50,372 bases of DNA. It comes from Paucilactobacillus wasatchensis. Lineage in GTDB: Bacteria; Bacillota; Bacilli; Lactobacillales; Lactobacillaceae. The notes beneath the pieces are model-generated. The model worked only from the letters and a program-made list of their open reading frames with translations. It searched no databases and was not told the DNA's origin. How positions within the stretch are numbered: the stretch's first letter is position 1; each line of letters opens with the position of its first letter. The translations under genes and the position numbers were made by a program. Location of the stretch: contig NZ_AWTT01000007.1 of NCBI RefSeq assembly GCF_000876205.1, positions 1 to 50,372 of the forward strand. The letters run 5' to 3'. Positions 17,832 to 28,627 of this stretch are shown in pieces.

Positions 17832-19034
17832 ATGGCTAAATTAACTGTTGAAGATTTACAGCTTGAAGGCAAAAAAGTTTTAATGCGGGTTGACTTTAAT
17901 GTTCCCATTAAAGACGGTGTGATTGGTAACGACAACCGTATCGTTGCGGCATTACCAACCATCAAATACGTAATTGAACATGGTGGCCGTGCCATCTTGT
18001 TATCACATTTAGGCCGTGTTAAAAAGGAAGAAGACAAGCCAGGACTTTCTATGCGTCCCGTCGCAGAACGTCTATCTAACTTATTAAACAAGCCTGTTAC
18101 CTTTGTACCAACAACAGAAGGCAAACAACTTGAAGATGCGATCGCTAAGCTACAAAACGGCCAAGTGCTGGTCATGGAAAATACTCGTTATGAAGATGTT
18201 GAGGATGGCGAATATGTTAAACGTGAATCAGGTAATGACCCTGAACTAGGAAAATACTGGGCCTCACTTGGTGATGTATTTGTTAACGATGCATTTGGTA
18301 CAGCCCATCGTGCCCATGCTTCTAACGTCGGAATTTCTGCTAATATGGAGCAAGCAGCGGCTGGCTTCCTGATGGAAAAAGAAATTAAGTTCATTGGTGG
18401 CGCCGTTGATAATCCTGCGCATCCATTTGTTGCTATTTTGGGTGGAGCTAAGGTTTCCGATAAAATTGGTGTGATTGATAACTTATTAGGTAAAGCCGAC
18501 AAGGTTATCATTGGTGGCGGAATGACTTATACATTTTATGCTGCCAAAGGAATCAAAATTGGTAACTCATTAGTCGAAGAAGACAAAATTGATTTGGCTA
18601 AAGAAATTATTGAAAAAGCTGGCGATAAGTTAGTGTTGCCAGTTGATTCAGTGGTTGCCGAAAAGTTTAGTAACGATGTTGAAAGCAAAGTCGTTGAAAA
18701 TGATATTCCTGATGGCTACATGGCGCTTGATATTGGACCTAAGTCAGTTGAATTGTTCAAAAATGTCTTACAAGATGCCAAAACTGTTGTTTGGAATGGA
18801 CCAATGGGTGTCTTTGAAATGAGCAATTACGCTGAAGGAACACTTGAAATTGGCAAGTTCTTAGGAACGTTGTCTGATGCAACTACAATTGTTGGTGGTG
18901 GTGACTCAACTGCTGCTGTGCAACAATTAGGTGTGGCTGATAGTTTGACTCACATCTCAACTGGTGGTGGTGCTTCCCTTGAATATCTTGAAGGAAAGAC
19001 TTTACCAGGGATTGCAGCAATTTCTGAAAAGTAA
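17832..19034 (+). CDS. pgk: phosphoglycerate kinase
   Basis: Transfers the acyl phosphate of 1,3-bisphosphoglycerate to ADP, making ATP in lower glycolysis. The N-terminal substrate region [14 protein letters not shown] and [10 protein letters not shown], the nucleotide-binding glycines ([21 protein letters not shown]) and the C-terminal [10 protein letters not shown] are present; length is 400 residues. An AGGAGG site lies 7 bp before ATG 17832. It follows gap after an 88-bp gap containing a terminator-like hairpin and ends in a strong terminator. Confidence 0.97.
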   Translation: MAKLTVEDLQLEGKKVLMRVDFNVPIKDGVIGNDNRIVAALPTIKYVIEHGGRAILLSHLGRVKKEEDKPGLSMRPVAERLSNLLNKPVTFVPTTEGKQLEDAIAKLQNGQVLVMENTRYEDVEDGEYVKRESGNDPELGKYWASLGDVFVNDAFGTAHRAHASNVGISANMEQAAAGFLMEKEIKFIGGAVDNPAHPFVAILGGAKVSDKIGVIDNLLGKADKVIIGGGMTYTFYAAKGIKIGNSLVEEDKIDLAKEIIEKAGDKLVLPVDSVVAEKFSNDVESKVVENDIPDGYMALDIGPKSVELFKNVLQDAKTVVWNGPMGVFEMSNYAEGTLEIGKFLGTLSDATTIVGGGDSTAAVQQLGVADSLTHISTGGGASLEYLEGKTLPGIAAISEK

Positions 19035-19046
19035 AAAAATGAATTG

Positions 19047-19085
19047 CAAGACTGATTCGATTTTTCGAGTTGGTCTTGTTTTTTT
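19047..19085 (+). terminator. pgk terminator
   Basis: A fully paired 14-bp stem with several G-U pairs (19047-19060 with 19065-19078) and a four-base T loop, followed by seven T. Confidence 0.9.
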
Positions 19086-19119
19086 ATCCCTTAAGTTTGA
19101 TCGAAGTTAAAGAAGATCG

Positions 19120-19149
19120 TTGGCGTTTTATCCTTATTTTCGTTAGAAT
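19120..19149 (+). promoter_or_regulatory. tpiA promoter
   Basis: TTGGCG (19120-19125) and TAGAAT (19144-19149), 18-bp spacer. It lies after the pgk terminator, so tpiA has its own promoter. Confidence 0.5.
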
Positions 19150-19185
19150 GTGGAGGTGAAATGCTTTTATCGAGGAGGTTCAATA

Positions 19186-19944
19186 ATGAGAGTTCCATTT
19201 ATTGCAGGTAATTGGAAAATGAATAAAACAGCGCGCGAATCGATTGACTTTGTGCAAGAGGTGGCTGACAAACTGCCAGCTCCTGCTGAAGTTGAAACTG
19301 CAGTTGCTGCACCAGCATTGGTACTACAATCGATGGTAGCTGCAGCAGCAGGAACACCATTGCGAATTGTTGGTGAAAACTGTTTTTACGAAAATGAAGG
19401 TGCATATACTGGTGAGATTAGTCCAGCAGTGCTGAAAGAAATTGGGGTTAATTACGTTATTTTGGGTCATTCAGAGCGGCGCCTCTACTTCCATGAATCA
19501 GATGAAGTAATTAACAAAAAAGTGCTAGCTGCGATTGATAACAATTTGTTGCCAATTGTTTGTTGTGATGAAACGATGGGACGGCAAGCGGCTGGTGATA
19601 AAATTCATTGGGTTGTCAGTCAAATTATGGCTGATTTACGTGGCCTAACTGAAGAGCAAATGAAAACAGTGACCGTAGCATATGAGCCAAGCTGGGCCAT
19701 TGGCACCGGTCAAAGTGCCAGTTCTGCTCAAGCTGAAGAAGGCTGTTATCTGATTCGCCAAACGATTGCCGATATTTATAACGATGAGTTAGCCAATCAT
19801 ATTCGGGTATTGTATGGTGGCAGTGTTAAACCAGGAAACATTGCCGAAATTATGGCTAAACCAAATATTGATGGTGTGTTAGTTGGTAATGCTAGTTTAG
19901 AGGCAGATTCATTTTTGAAGCTAGCAAATTATCAAAATGTGTAA
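19186..19944 (+). CDS. tpiA: triosephosphate isomerase
   Basis: Interconverts dihydroxyacetone phosphate and glyceraldehyde-3-phosphate. The (beta/alpha)8 protein has NWKMN near the N-terminus, the catalytic histidine in ILGHSERR, the catalytic glutamate in [12 protein letters not shown] and the phosphate loop [13 protein letters not shown] 19186 follows GAGGAGG by 7 bp and gives [13 protein letters not shown], 252 residues; an upstream in-frame ATG at 19150 would add twelve residues unlike the family. It is separated from pgk by a strong terminator. Confidence 0.96.
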   Translation: MRVPFIAGNWKMNKTARESIDFVQEVADKLPAPAEVETAVAAPALVLQSMVAAAAGTPLRIVGENCFYENEGAYTGEISPAVLKEIGVNYVILGHSERRLYFHESDEVINKKVLAAIDNNLLPIVCCDETMGRQAAGDKIHWVVSQIMADLRGLTEEQMKTVTVAYEPSWAIGTGQSASSAQAEEGCYLIRQTIADIYNDELANHIRVLYGGSVKPGNIAEIMAKPNIDGVLVGNASLEADSFLKLANYQNV

Positions 19945-19965
19945 GAAAATCTAGTTGTAAATGAC

Positions 19966-21368
<1,403 letters not shown>

Positions 21369-21397
21369 CTTGTAAACAGCCACGGGTAATTGTCGTG

Positions 21398-21462
21398 GTG
21401 TAACACACAAAAACACTAACCAATTCGACCTATGAGTTGGTTAGTGTTTTTGTGTGTTATAC
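21398..21462. terminator. long stem-loop terminator after eno
   Basis: The arms 21401-21426 and 21434-21459 pair without interruption for about 26 bp (one G-U at the loop end), with a seven-base loop. T- and A-runs lie inside the stem rather than after it. It is unusually long for an intrinsic terminator. Confidence 0.7.
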
Positions 21463-21536
21463 GTTGGGCAATTCTGACTATTTGCACGTCTCAGCATTAA
21501 GGATAAGTAGAATACAAATTTGAAAAAACACTAATT

Positions 21537-21563
21537 TTGCGATCTACATACTTGTGCTACACT
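21537..21563 (+). promoter_or_regulatory. promoter of the ClC gene
   Basis: Extended -10 (TGC before TACACT, 21558-21563) with a poorly spaced TTGCGA at 21537. Transcription would begin near 21570, which favours the TTG start at 21597 over the upstream in-frame codon. Confidence 0.4.
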
Positions 21564-21596
21564 AGTAGAATAACAAAAACGGCAGGCGAAAATAAA

Positions 21597-23135
21597 TTGA
21601 AACAAACGTTTGATACAACTAAATTATTACAAATTATGAACGGTTTATTAATTGGATTAATAGTTGGCTTAGTTGTTAGCGTATTTCGATTGGCAATCGA
21701 ATATGGCCTAAGACTAACTATATTTGTTTATCAGACCATGCATAAAATGCCGTGGCTATTAATACCATGGCTCATTATTTCAATTTTATTGGCGCTACTT
21801 TTAGGACGAATGGCACACAAAAATCCATCGATTCAAGGCTCGGGCATTCCACAAATCGAAGGACAGCTTGCCGGCAGTTATGAGGAAAAATGGTGGCCTG
21901 TTTTATGGCGTAAATTTATTGGTGGAATTTTGTCAATTGGAACCGGCTTGTTTTTGGGTCGTGAAGGGCCATCAATTCAATTGGGCGCTACTGTGGGTCA
22001 AGGGGTAGCAGAAATAGGACATGTTGGGCAAATCAATCGGCGTGTTTCAATTGCTAGTGGTGCAGCAGCAGGCCTATCTGCAGCGTTTAATGCCCCGGTT
22101 GCAAGTACCCTGTTTATTCTGGAGGAAGTCTATCATAACTTTTCACCACTCGTATGGTTATCTGCATTAGTTAGTGCACTGACTGCTAATTTTGTGTCAT
22201 TGAATTTCTTTGGTCTCACCCCTGTTTTACATATTGCATATTCACAATCATTGCCACTTAGCCAATATGGCCATTTAATTATTCTCGGTATTATTCTGGG
22301 ATTGTTTGGTCGCCTGTATCAGATGACGCTGCTACGCTTACCACAATGGTTTGGTAAAATGAAATTCATGCGGCCGGAGTGGTATCCAGTGATTCCATTT
22401 GTGTTAGTAATCCTTATCGGTTGGTTTTGGCCAGATACTTTAGGTGGTGGCAATAGTCTCATTATTCAAATTGCTCAACACAATCCTTCAATCGGCATTT
22501 TTGTTGGCTTGCTGCTGCTTCGTTTCATATTTTCAATGATTAGTTACGGGTCCAACCTTCCAGGCGGAATTTTTCTCCCGATTTTAACAATTGGAGCAAT
22601 TATTGGTGGCCTTTACGGTCAAGTAATGGTTAGTTTAGGATTCTTGAATGCTAATTTAGTTTCCAATTTTATTATTTATGCGATGGCGGGTTATTTTGCT
22701 GGAATTGTAAAAGCGCCATTCACAGCTATTTTGTTGATTACTGAAATGGTGGGATCATTAAGTCATTTAATGCCGTTAGCGGTTGTGTCGCTTGTTGCCT
22801 TTATAGTGGTTGATTTGTTGAGCGGTTCACCGATTTATGAATCGCTATTAAACAAATTAATTAAACGTACTAGTATAATAAGCAAACGGCAAGTCAGCAC
22901 AATTTCAACTACGATTTTTATGGGAGCACCGCTTGATGGTCAACAAATTCGCGATTTTGTTTGGCCCAAGGGTAGTTTAGTTGAATCTGTTCGTCGCGGA
23001 GAAAACGTTATTGTGCCACATGGTGACACAATGTTACGGGCTGGGGATACAATTGTAATTGACGTTGCAGCTGGTGCACGCCAAGCCGCCTTTGCACGGG
23101 TGGTTGCAGCAGCTCAAGGCCCTAGCAGTAATTAA
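21597..23135 (+). CDS. ClC-type chloride/proton antiporter with RCK_C-like tail
   Basis: Membrane transporter of the ClC family. Selectivity-filter segments GSGIPQ (81-86) and GREGPSIQ (121-128) are present, and the glutamate of the latter (Glu123) is the gating residue expected in Cl/H exchangers; SGAAAGLSAAFNAP follows. About ten hydrophobic segments span residues 10-420. The last roughly 80 residues (GAPLDGQQIRDF to AGDTIVIDV) look like a TrkA-C/RCK_C ligand-binding domain rather than a CBS pair. The start is TTG 21597 (512 residues), because earlier in-frame codons lie upstream of the likely transcription start. The ribosome binding site is weak. Likely roles are chloride or pH homeostasis. 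Confidence 0.88.
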   Translation: MKQTFDTTKLLQIMNGLLIGLIVGLVVSVFRLAIEYGLRLTIFVYQTMHKMPWLLIPWLIISILLALLLGRMAHKNPSIQGSGIPQIEGQLAGSYEEKWWPVLWRKFIGGILSIGTGLFLGREGPSIQLGATVGQGVAEIGHVGQINRRVSIASGAAAGLSAAFNAPVASTLFILEEVYHNFSPLVWLSALVSALTANFVSLNFFGLTPVLHIAYSQSLPLSQYGHLIILGIILGLFGRLYQMTLLRLPQWFGKMKFMRPEWYPVIPFVLVILIGWFWPDTLGGGNSLIIQIAQHNPSIGIFVGLLLLRFIFSMISYGSNLPGGIFLPILTIGAIIGGLYGQVMVSLGFLNANLVSNFIIYAMAGYFAGIVKAPFTAILLITEMVGSLSHLMPLAVVSLVAFIVVDLLSGSPIYESLLNKLIKRTSIISKRQVSTISTTIFMGAPLDGQQIRDFVWPKGSLVESVRRGENVIVPHGDTMLRAGDTIVIDVAAGARQAAFARVVAAAQGPSSN

Positions 23136-23208
23136 GACTAGAATACAAGGGCGAGATATGGTAAAATGTTCAGGATATGTAATGGATGAGAATTAGGAGG
23201 ATTTTTCC

Positions 23209-23448
23209 TTGTATAGTTTACTATTAACGATATTTTTAATTGTATGTGTGATTCTGATTGCCTGTGTCATGATGCAACCAGCTAAGAATAATTCAGATGC
23301 AATGTCAGCTTTAACTGGCGGTGCAGGTGACTTATTTTCACGAAGAAAAGCACGTGGCTTTGAAGCGGTAATGCAAATAGCAACTACTGTTTTTGGCATC
23401 ATTTTCTTCTTATTAGCCTTAGCACTAGTGTATCTATCTTCACATTAG
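23209..23448 (+). CDS. secG: preprotein translocase subunit SecG
   Basis: Small accessory subunit of the SecYEG channel. The 79 residues contain two hydrophobic segments (about 2-24 and 53-76) joined by a polar loop with ALTGGAGDLFSRRKARG, the typical SecG signature region. The start is TTG 23209, 8 bp after AGGAGG. An extended -10 (TGG before TAAAAT, 23162-23167) lies upstream. A terminator follows. The order secG, esterase, rnr, smpB is conserved in lactobacilli and bacilli. Confidence 0.94.
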   Translation: MYSLLLTIFLIVCVILIACVMMQPAKNNSDAMSALTGGAGDLFSRRKARGFEAVMQIATTVFGIIFFLLALALVYLSSH

Positions 23449-23458
23449 AGTAAACCGA

Positions 23459-23490
23459 CCTCCTGGGCACTTGTCACAGGGGGCTTTTTT
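23459..23490 (+). terminator. secG terminator
   Basis: CCTCCTG pairs with CAGGGGG (one G-U) around a 12-base loop, followed by C and six T. Confidence 0.75.
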
Positions 23491-23575
23491 ACATCAACGA
23501 GTAGGGACGATCAATTCGGTTGCTGGATAGATTGCGTGATTTGATTGTACTTACTGCAGGAAGGGCAGTGGGACA

Positions 23576-24325
23576 ATGTTGCAAAAACCAACCTCTTTTT
23601 TCTTCCGTCACGGACCAAAAGCAGTAATCTTGCTGCATGCTTATGCAAGTAATAGTAATGACATGCGCTTATTGGCTCGTTTCCTAGAAAAAGATAACTA
23701 TTCTGTCTATGCGCCGATTTTTTCTGGACATGATACCGATGAACCAAAAGATATTTTGGTCCATGGCTCCCCAGAACGGTGGTGGCAAGATACTCAAATT
23801 GCAATTGATTATGTGCGTTCTCAGGGTTATAGTCAGATTGCAATTTTTGGCCTGTCATTAGGTGGGATTTTTGCCACTCAGGCACTCGAATCTGATTCTC
23901 AGCTGTTAGGTGGGGGGACGTTTAGTGCACCAATCATTGGGACGGGAAAAAGCAATGTGGCGGATTCATTTCCGGTAATGGCGCAAGCAAGGTATCAACA
24001 GCAAAGGACTGATCGTGTTATTGAACAACAAAACATCATGTGGATTAAAAAAAACTTACCAGCGCAGTTACAAGCGGTTAACGGGTACACCAAAAAAGTT
24101 GCTCAGCAGCTCAGCCAAATCACGCAACCTTTTTTTATTGGCCAGGGAGGTCAAGATGAAATGATCGATGCACAAGCTGGTCAATTGCTGCAACAGCAGT
24201 TAACTAGCTTGAATAAAATAACTGATTTTCATTTATATCCAAATGCAGGACATGTGATTACAGTCAACAATGCACATCATGAATTAGAACAAGACGTAAA
24301 AAACTACTTAAAGAAAATATTTTGA
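23576..24325 (+). CDS. carboxylesterase (alpha/beta hydrolase, Est30-like)
   Basis: Cytoplasmic serine hydrolase of the monoacylglycerol lipase/carboxylesterase group that commonly sits between secG and rnr. The nucleophile elbow is GLSLGG (Ser94), the oxyanion strand reads VILLHAYASNSND, and the C-terminal histidine lies in NAGHVITV (about 227); 249 residues with no signal peptide. The physiological substrate is unknown. A modest AGGAAGGG site lies 12 bp before ATG 23576. rnr starts 8 bp after its stop, so the two are co-transcribed. Confidence 0.88.
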   Translation: MLQKPTSFFFRHGPKAVILLHAYASNSNDMRLLARFLEKDNYSVYAPIFSGHDTDEPKDILVHGSPERWWQDTQIAIDYVRSQGYSQIAIFGLSLGGIFATQALESDSQLLGGGTFSAPIIGTGKSNVADSFPVMAQARYQQQRTDRVIEQQNIMWIKKNLPAQLQAVNGYTKKVAQQLSQITQPFFIGQGGQDEMIDAQAGQLLQQQLTSLNKITDFHLYPNAGHVITVNNAHHELEQDVKNYLKKIF

Positions 24326-24333
24326 GGTAAAAA

Positions 24334-26676
24334 ATGACAGAAATTATAAAATTAAAACAAACAATTAAAGAACATTTACGGGACAATGCTGAAGTCAGCT
24401 TTTCAGCAGAAAAGTTGGCTGCAGCGATTAACATGGGAGCGGCAGACCAGTTTACCCAGGTAGTCCAAACATTGGCACAATTGGAACGTGAACACGAAGT
24501 TGAAGTAACTGATCGAGGGGAGTTTCAGGCAGTGCCGACTAAACCGATCCTAACCGGTATTTTTCATGGTAATGATAAGGGCTTTGGTTTTGTCGCTTAT
24601 GATTCCGAAGAACCAGATATTTATATCAATCCTGATCACACAAAACACGCCCTTAATGGTGATGAAGTTCAGGTAGATATTTTACGTCCGGCGCGTCCAG
24701 GTGATAGCCGTGGACCAGAAGGCCAAGTAATAGAGATTGTGACTCATCGTTATGATCAGGTAGTTGGTGAATTTAAGGCGGACGCCACCGACGGCTATAT
24801 TGGCGAGGTTGTGCTGAAGGACAAAAAAATTGCCAGCTATAAATTTATGGTGACGGATGCTGGCTTACATCCTTCTGAGGGCGAAATTGTAACGGCAGAT
24901 GTTGTAACCTACCCGACTGACGCCCAACCAAAAACAATGTCCGGTGTTGCCAAGGAGGTAATTGGTGATAAGGATCAACCGGGAATTGATATTTTATCAG
25001 TCGTTTATGCGCATAACATTCCGCATGAATTTCCCCAAGACGTCATTGAACAGGCTGAAAAAATTGAAGAATCAATCAATGACGACGAAAAAAAAGACCG
25101 AATTGATATTACGGATCAATCGTTAGTAACCATTGACAGTATAGAGTCTAAGGATTTAGATGATGCCGTAGTGGCATGGAAATTGGACAATGGCAACTAT
25201 CATTTGGGAGTTCACATTGCTGATGTGAGCCATTACGTGACCGAAAACACACCTTTGGATAAAGAGGCATACAAACGAGGAACTTCAGTTTATTTGACTG
25301 ATCGAGTTATTCCTATGTTACCACGCCGTTTATCAAACGGAATTTGCTCGTTGAATCCTGGTGTAGAACGATTATCAATGAGTTGTGAGATGGAAATTAC
25401 ACCAGAAGGTAAGGTAGTCAAACACCGAATTTTTCCAAGTGTAATGAAATCACATGCCCGAATGACGTATAAATCAGTAAATGCAATTTTGGAAGCTCAT
25501 GATGAAAAAACACGGGCTGAATATAAAGAGTTAGTGCCAATGTTTGAAGATATGGCACAATTACATCGTGCTTTGCTGAAAAATAGAAAACACCGGGGGG
25601 CCATTGATTTTGATGCTCCTGAAGCTAAGATCATTGTTGATGAACAAGGCCATCCAACTGATATTGAGTTGCGCGATCGAGGCTTATCAGAGCGCATGAT
25701 TGAATCATTTATGCTGGCTGCTAACGAAACGGTGGCTGAGCATTTTAAGCATCTACACGTGCCATTTTTATACCGGGTTCACGAGACGCCAGACGGTGAT
25801 CGTATTAAGACATTTTTTGAATTTTTGAGTGTCTTTGGTCACACGGTACATGGTGATGCAAACAACTTAAAACCCAAAATGTTACAAAATGTGTTAAAAG
25901 AAGTGGCAGGTGAGCCAGAAGAACAAATGGTTCAAACGATGATGCTTCGCAGTATGAAACAGGCGAAGTATTCGGATCAATCATTGGGGCACTTTGGCTT
26001 AGGTGCTGAGTTCTACACTCACTTCACTTCACCCATCAGACGGTATCCGGATACCACGGTTCACCGTTTGATTAAGTGGTATGCCAAACATGGCACCGGC
26101 AATGAGGCAAAAGCCAAATATGAAGATGCGTTGCCTGAAATTGCAGAACATACATCAGTAGCAGAACGGCGTGGCATTGACACAGAACGCGATGTCGATA
26201 GTATGAAAAAGGCTGAATACATGGAAGATCATGTTGGCGAAACTTTTGAAGCGGTTGTTAGTTCTGTCATGAAGTTTGGTTTATTTGTTGCACTACCGAA
26301 CACTGTTGAGGGGCTAATTCATATTAGTGCAATGCAGGATGATTATTATGAATATGTTGAAAAACATATGGCATTAGTTGGTCGTAAGTTCCATCGTATT
26401 TTCCAAATTGGTCAGCCGATTCAAGTGAAATTGATTCGAGTTGATAAGGATCAACGTGAGGTTGATTTTGAATTAGTAGATCCAAAAGCTGCACCAACAA
26501 CCAAACTTAGAGTACCGCGCTCTGATGATCATCGTGGTGGTAATCGTAATCACAATGGCCATGGTCAACGTAATTCGAGCCATGAATCTGGTCATACGAA
26601 CCATCGCCAAATTAACCGTGGTCAGTCACGACGACGTGATAACCATCGACCAACCAAAAGTTCAAATCACAGATGA
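24334..26676 (+). CDS. rnr: ribonuclease R
   Basis: Processive 3'-to-5' exoribonuclease that degrades structured RNA and, with tmRNA-SmpB, faulty mRNA. Order in the 780 residues: winged helix N-terminus, cold-shock domain (around GIFHGNDKGFGFVAYD), RNB catalytic domain with IDSIESKDLDDAV, S1 domain (around 630-712, FEAVVSSVMKFGLFVALPN) and a basic tail. The last 55 residues are rich in His, Asn and Arg and look disordered. ATG 24334 is preceded by TTGAGGT. smpB begins 12 bp downstream, consistent with their shared role in ribosome rescue. Confidence 0.96.
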   Translation: MTEIIKLKQTIKEHLRDNAEVSFSAEKLAAAINMGAADQFTQVVQTLAQLEREHEVEVTDRGEFQAVPTKPILTGIFHGNDKGFGFVAYDSEEPDIYINPDHTKHALNGDEVQVDILRPARPGDSRGPEGQVIEIVTHRYDQVVGEFKADATDGYIGEVVLKDKKIASYKFMVTDAGLHPSEGEIVTADVVTYPTDAQPKTMSGVAKEVIGDKDQPGIDILSVVYAHNIPHEFPQDVIEQAEKIEESINDDEKKDRIDITDQSLVTIDSIESKDLDDAVVAWKLDNGNYHLGVHIADVSHYVTENTPLDKEAYKRGTSVYLTDRVIPMLPRRLSNGICSLNPGVERLSMSCEMEITPEGKVVKHRIFPSVMKSHARMTYKSVNAILEAHDEKTRAEYKELVPMFEDMAQLHRALLKNRKHRGAIDFDAPEAKIIVDEQGHPTDIELRDRGLSERMIESFMLAANETVAEHFKHLHVPFLYRVHETPDGDRIKTFFEFLSVFGHTVHGDANNLKPKMLQNVLKEVAGEPEEQMVQTMMLRSMKQAKYSDQSLGHFGLGAEFYTHFTSPIRRYPDTTVHRLIKWYAKHGTGNEAKAKYEDALPEIAEHTSVAERRGIDTERDVDSMKKAEYMEDHVGETFEAVVSSVMKFGLFVALPNTVEGLIHISAMQDDYYEYVEKHMALVGRKFHRIFQIGQPIQVKLIRVDKDQREVDFELVDPKAAPTTKLRVPRSDDHRGGNRNHNGHGQRNSSHESGHTNHRQINRGQSRRRDNHRPTKSSNHR

Positions 26677-26687
26677 GGTGATGATAG

Positions 26688-27158
26688 TTGGTGAACCAAA
26701 AACAGCACAATAATGACAATTTAATGGCGCAAAATAAAAAAGCCCGGCATGACTATTCGATTGAGTCAACTTATGAAGCTGGGATTGTGTTAACCGGAAC
26801 CGAAATTAAATCAATTCGAGATAAACGGGTCAATTTGCGTGACGGTTTCGCCCAGGTTCGTAATGGCGAAGTATGGTTAATGAATGTGCACATTAGTCCC
26901 TATGATCAAGGAAACCAGTTCAATCATGATTCACTACGTAATCGCAAATTATTATTGCATAAAAAGGAAATTAAACGTTTATCAGGCGAATTAGGTACAA
27001 AAGGGATAACTTTAGTGCCGTTGAAAATGTACATTAAAAACGGCTATGCGAAAGTATTGTTGGGTGTTGGTAAAGGAAAACATGAATATGATAAGCGTGA
27101 AACTCTTAAGCGTAAAGAGCAGAATCGACAAATTGAACGAGTAATGAAACGATATTAA
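26688..27158 (+). CDS. smpB: SsrA-binding protein SmpB
   Basis: Binds tmRNA and brings it to stalled ribosomes. The core LAQN-like segment followed by [21 protein letters not shown], the central [20 protein letters not shown] and the C-terminal tail [21 protein letters not shown] are classical. The start is TTG 26688 (or GTG 26691), 7 bp after GAGGTG, which overlaps the rnr stop; this gives about 156 residues. No ssrA RNA gene is seen next to it. It closes the secG-to-smpB stretch with a strong terminator. Confidence 0.95.
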   Translation: MVNQKQHNNDNLMAQNKKARHDYSIESTYEAGIVLTGTEIKSIRDKRVNLRDGFAQVRNGEVWLMNVHISPYDQGNQFNHDSLRNRKLLLHKKEIKRLSGELGTKGITLVPLKMYIKNGYAKVLLGVGKGKHEYDKRETLKRKEQNRQIERVMKRY

Positions 27159-27165
27159 ATTTGTC

Positions 27166-27208
27166 AAAAAAACCGACTTCGATAAAATATATCGGAATCG
27201 GTTTTTTT
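27166..27208. terminator. bidirectional terminator between smpB and the LOR gene
   Basis: AAAAAAACCGA and TCGGTTTTTTT enclose a second stem (TTCGATA/TATCGGAA, imperfect). A-tract and T-tract on either side fit the convergent genes. Confidence 0.8.
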
Positions 27209-27233
27209 GTTGCAAATTATTTAATTAGTAAAA

Positions 27234-27785
27234 CTATTTTCGTGATAGGTGACTAAAATAGGTTTGATTGGAATTCGGAATCATGCCCCGTTGTCGAATC
27301 TTTTTAGTTTGGCGTTCATGTTTGCGAGCCCAGTGGCTTAAAACACTAGCAACGACAATAGAAATTGGTTCTAACTCTTGGTCAACGACTACTAATTCAT
27401 GAAAATAGCCATTAGTGAATTTAACTGGGCGAAATGAAAATACTAGTTGCGTGCCATGATAGACACGGTAGCTGTCACGTAGCGTATTACCAACAATGAT
27501 CCAGTTTAGACCACGAATATAAATAACTTCGCGTAAAAAGCCTAATGATTTACTAACTGTACCAACCTGTTGATGATTTTGATAGATAGAAAATTTGGGT
27601 AATAAGCCAAGTGTCAATTGCCGAATTTCGGCTAACAAATCTCCATCAATAGCGTATAAGGATAAAACGTCTTGACGCAGCCCCCATTTACCAACGAGTA
27701 AATAGGTGGCCGTACCGTTTTCATCCTTGATAACAGTGGCACCGCGCAGGTCATTTGAATGTTGGTGGACGTACAGTTTTCTCAC
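27234..27785 (-). CDS. LURP-one-related (YxjI-like) family protein
   Basis: Predicted cytosolic beta-barrel of the LOR/Tubby-like fold. The opening MRKLYVHQH, the segment KDENGTATYLLVGKW and the alternating hydrophobic strand pattern up to about residue 140 match this family, whose biochemical role in bacteria is unknown. It has 183 residues. The start is GTG 27785 with GAGGAGGGA 6 bp upstream. The basic C-terminal stretch (HWARKHERQTKKIRQRG) is an extra. It is transcribed alone, towards smpB. Confidence 0.72.
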   Translation of the reverse strand: MRKLYVHQHSNDLRGATVIKDENGTATYLLVGKWGLRQDVLSLYAIDGDLLAEIRQLTLGLLPKFSIYQNHQQVGTVSKSLGFLREVIYIRGLNWIIVGNTLRDSYRVYHGTQLVFSFRPVKFTNGYFHELVVVDQELEPISIVVASVLSHWARKHERQTKKIRQRGMIPNSNQTYFSHLSRK

Positions 27786-27901
27786 TGGACTCCCTCCTCA
27801 ACTGAGTTCTAAGTTACGACTATCTTACCATTTTTTCTCTTGGTTAGCAGTAAATATCATTTTGTAAATGAATATGCTAAAATACTCGTGAGGTGTTTTG
27901 T

Positions 27902-28609
27902 ATGAAACCATTTATCCACAATGATTGGTGGGACGTGTTAGAACCCGAATTTAATCAGGCCTATTATGCTTCATTACATAATTTCTTGCTGACTGAGTAT
28001 GAGCATCGGACTGTTTATCCAGAGATGCATCATATTTTTGAAGCGTTTGAATGGACCCCATTTCATGAAGTAAAAGTAGTTATTTTAGGACAGGATCCAT
28101 ATCACGGGCCACATCAAGCGCATGGATTGAGTTTTTCTGTGCTGCCAGGTGTGAAAGTACCGCCGTCATTGCAAAATATTTATAAAGAATTGCAAGCTGA
28201 TTTGGGGTATGCGCCAGTTAATCATGGTTATCTGGAAAAATGGGCTAAGCAAGGAGTATTGTTGCTTAACTCCGTCCTAACTGTTCGTGATGGCCAGGCT
28301 TTTTCACACCGCGGTAAGGGGTGGGAAAAGTTGACAGATGCTGCGATTGCAGCATTGTCCAGGCGCCCCGAGCCGGTTGTATTTATTTTATGGGGCAAAG
28401 CGGCACAAGCAAAGATTGAATTGATTAATACACAAACTAATATTGTGTTACAATCACCTCATCCAAGTCCGTTTTCGGCTAACCGAGGTTTTTTTGGTTC
28501 TAAGCCATTTTCCAAAACGAACGAAGCACTTAAGGCAATGGGAGAGACACCAATTGATTGGCAATTACCACAACACGTGGCAATTGATGATACAAATATC
28601 GCAAATTAA
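27902..28609 (+). CDS. ung: uracil-DNA glycosylase
   Basis: Removes uracil from DNA, starting base excision repair. The water-activating loop GQDPYHG (63-69, Asp65) and the minor-groove intercalation loop [13 protein letters not shown] (about 187-199) are intact in 235 residues. ATG 27902 is used because GTGAGGTG forms the ribosome binding site and contains the only earlier in-frame start (27893). pta follows 18 bp after the stop, a common arrangement in lactobacilli. Confidence 0.97.
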   Translation: MKPFIHNDWWDVLEPEFNQAYYASLHNFLLTEYEHRTVYPEMHHIFEAFEWTPFHEVKVVILGQDPYHGPHQAHGLSFSVLPGVKVPPSLQNIYKELQADLGYAPVNHGYLEKWAKQGVLLLNSVLTVRDGQAFSHRGKGWEKLTDAAIAALSRRPEPVVFILWGKAAQAKIELINTQTNIVLQSPHPSPFSANRGFFGSKPFSKTNEALKAMGETPIDWQLPQHVAIDDTNIAN

Positions 28610-28627
28610 TTAATTGGAGGCAGGAAA

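Noticed and set aside
27159-27233. tmRNA (ssrA) gene next to smpB.
   Set aside because: The interval after smpB is only a terminator; no tRNA-like ends or tag sequence are seen.
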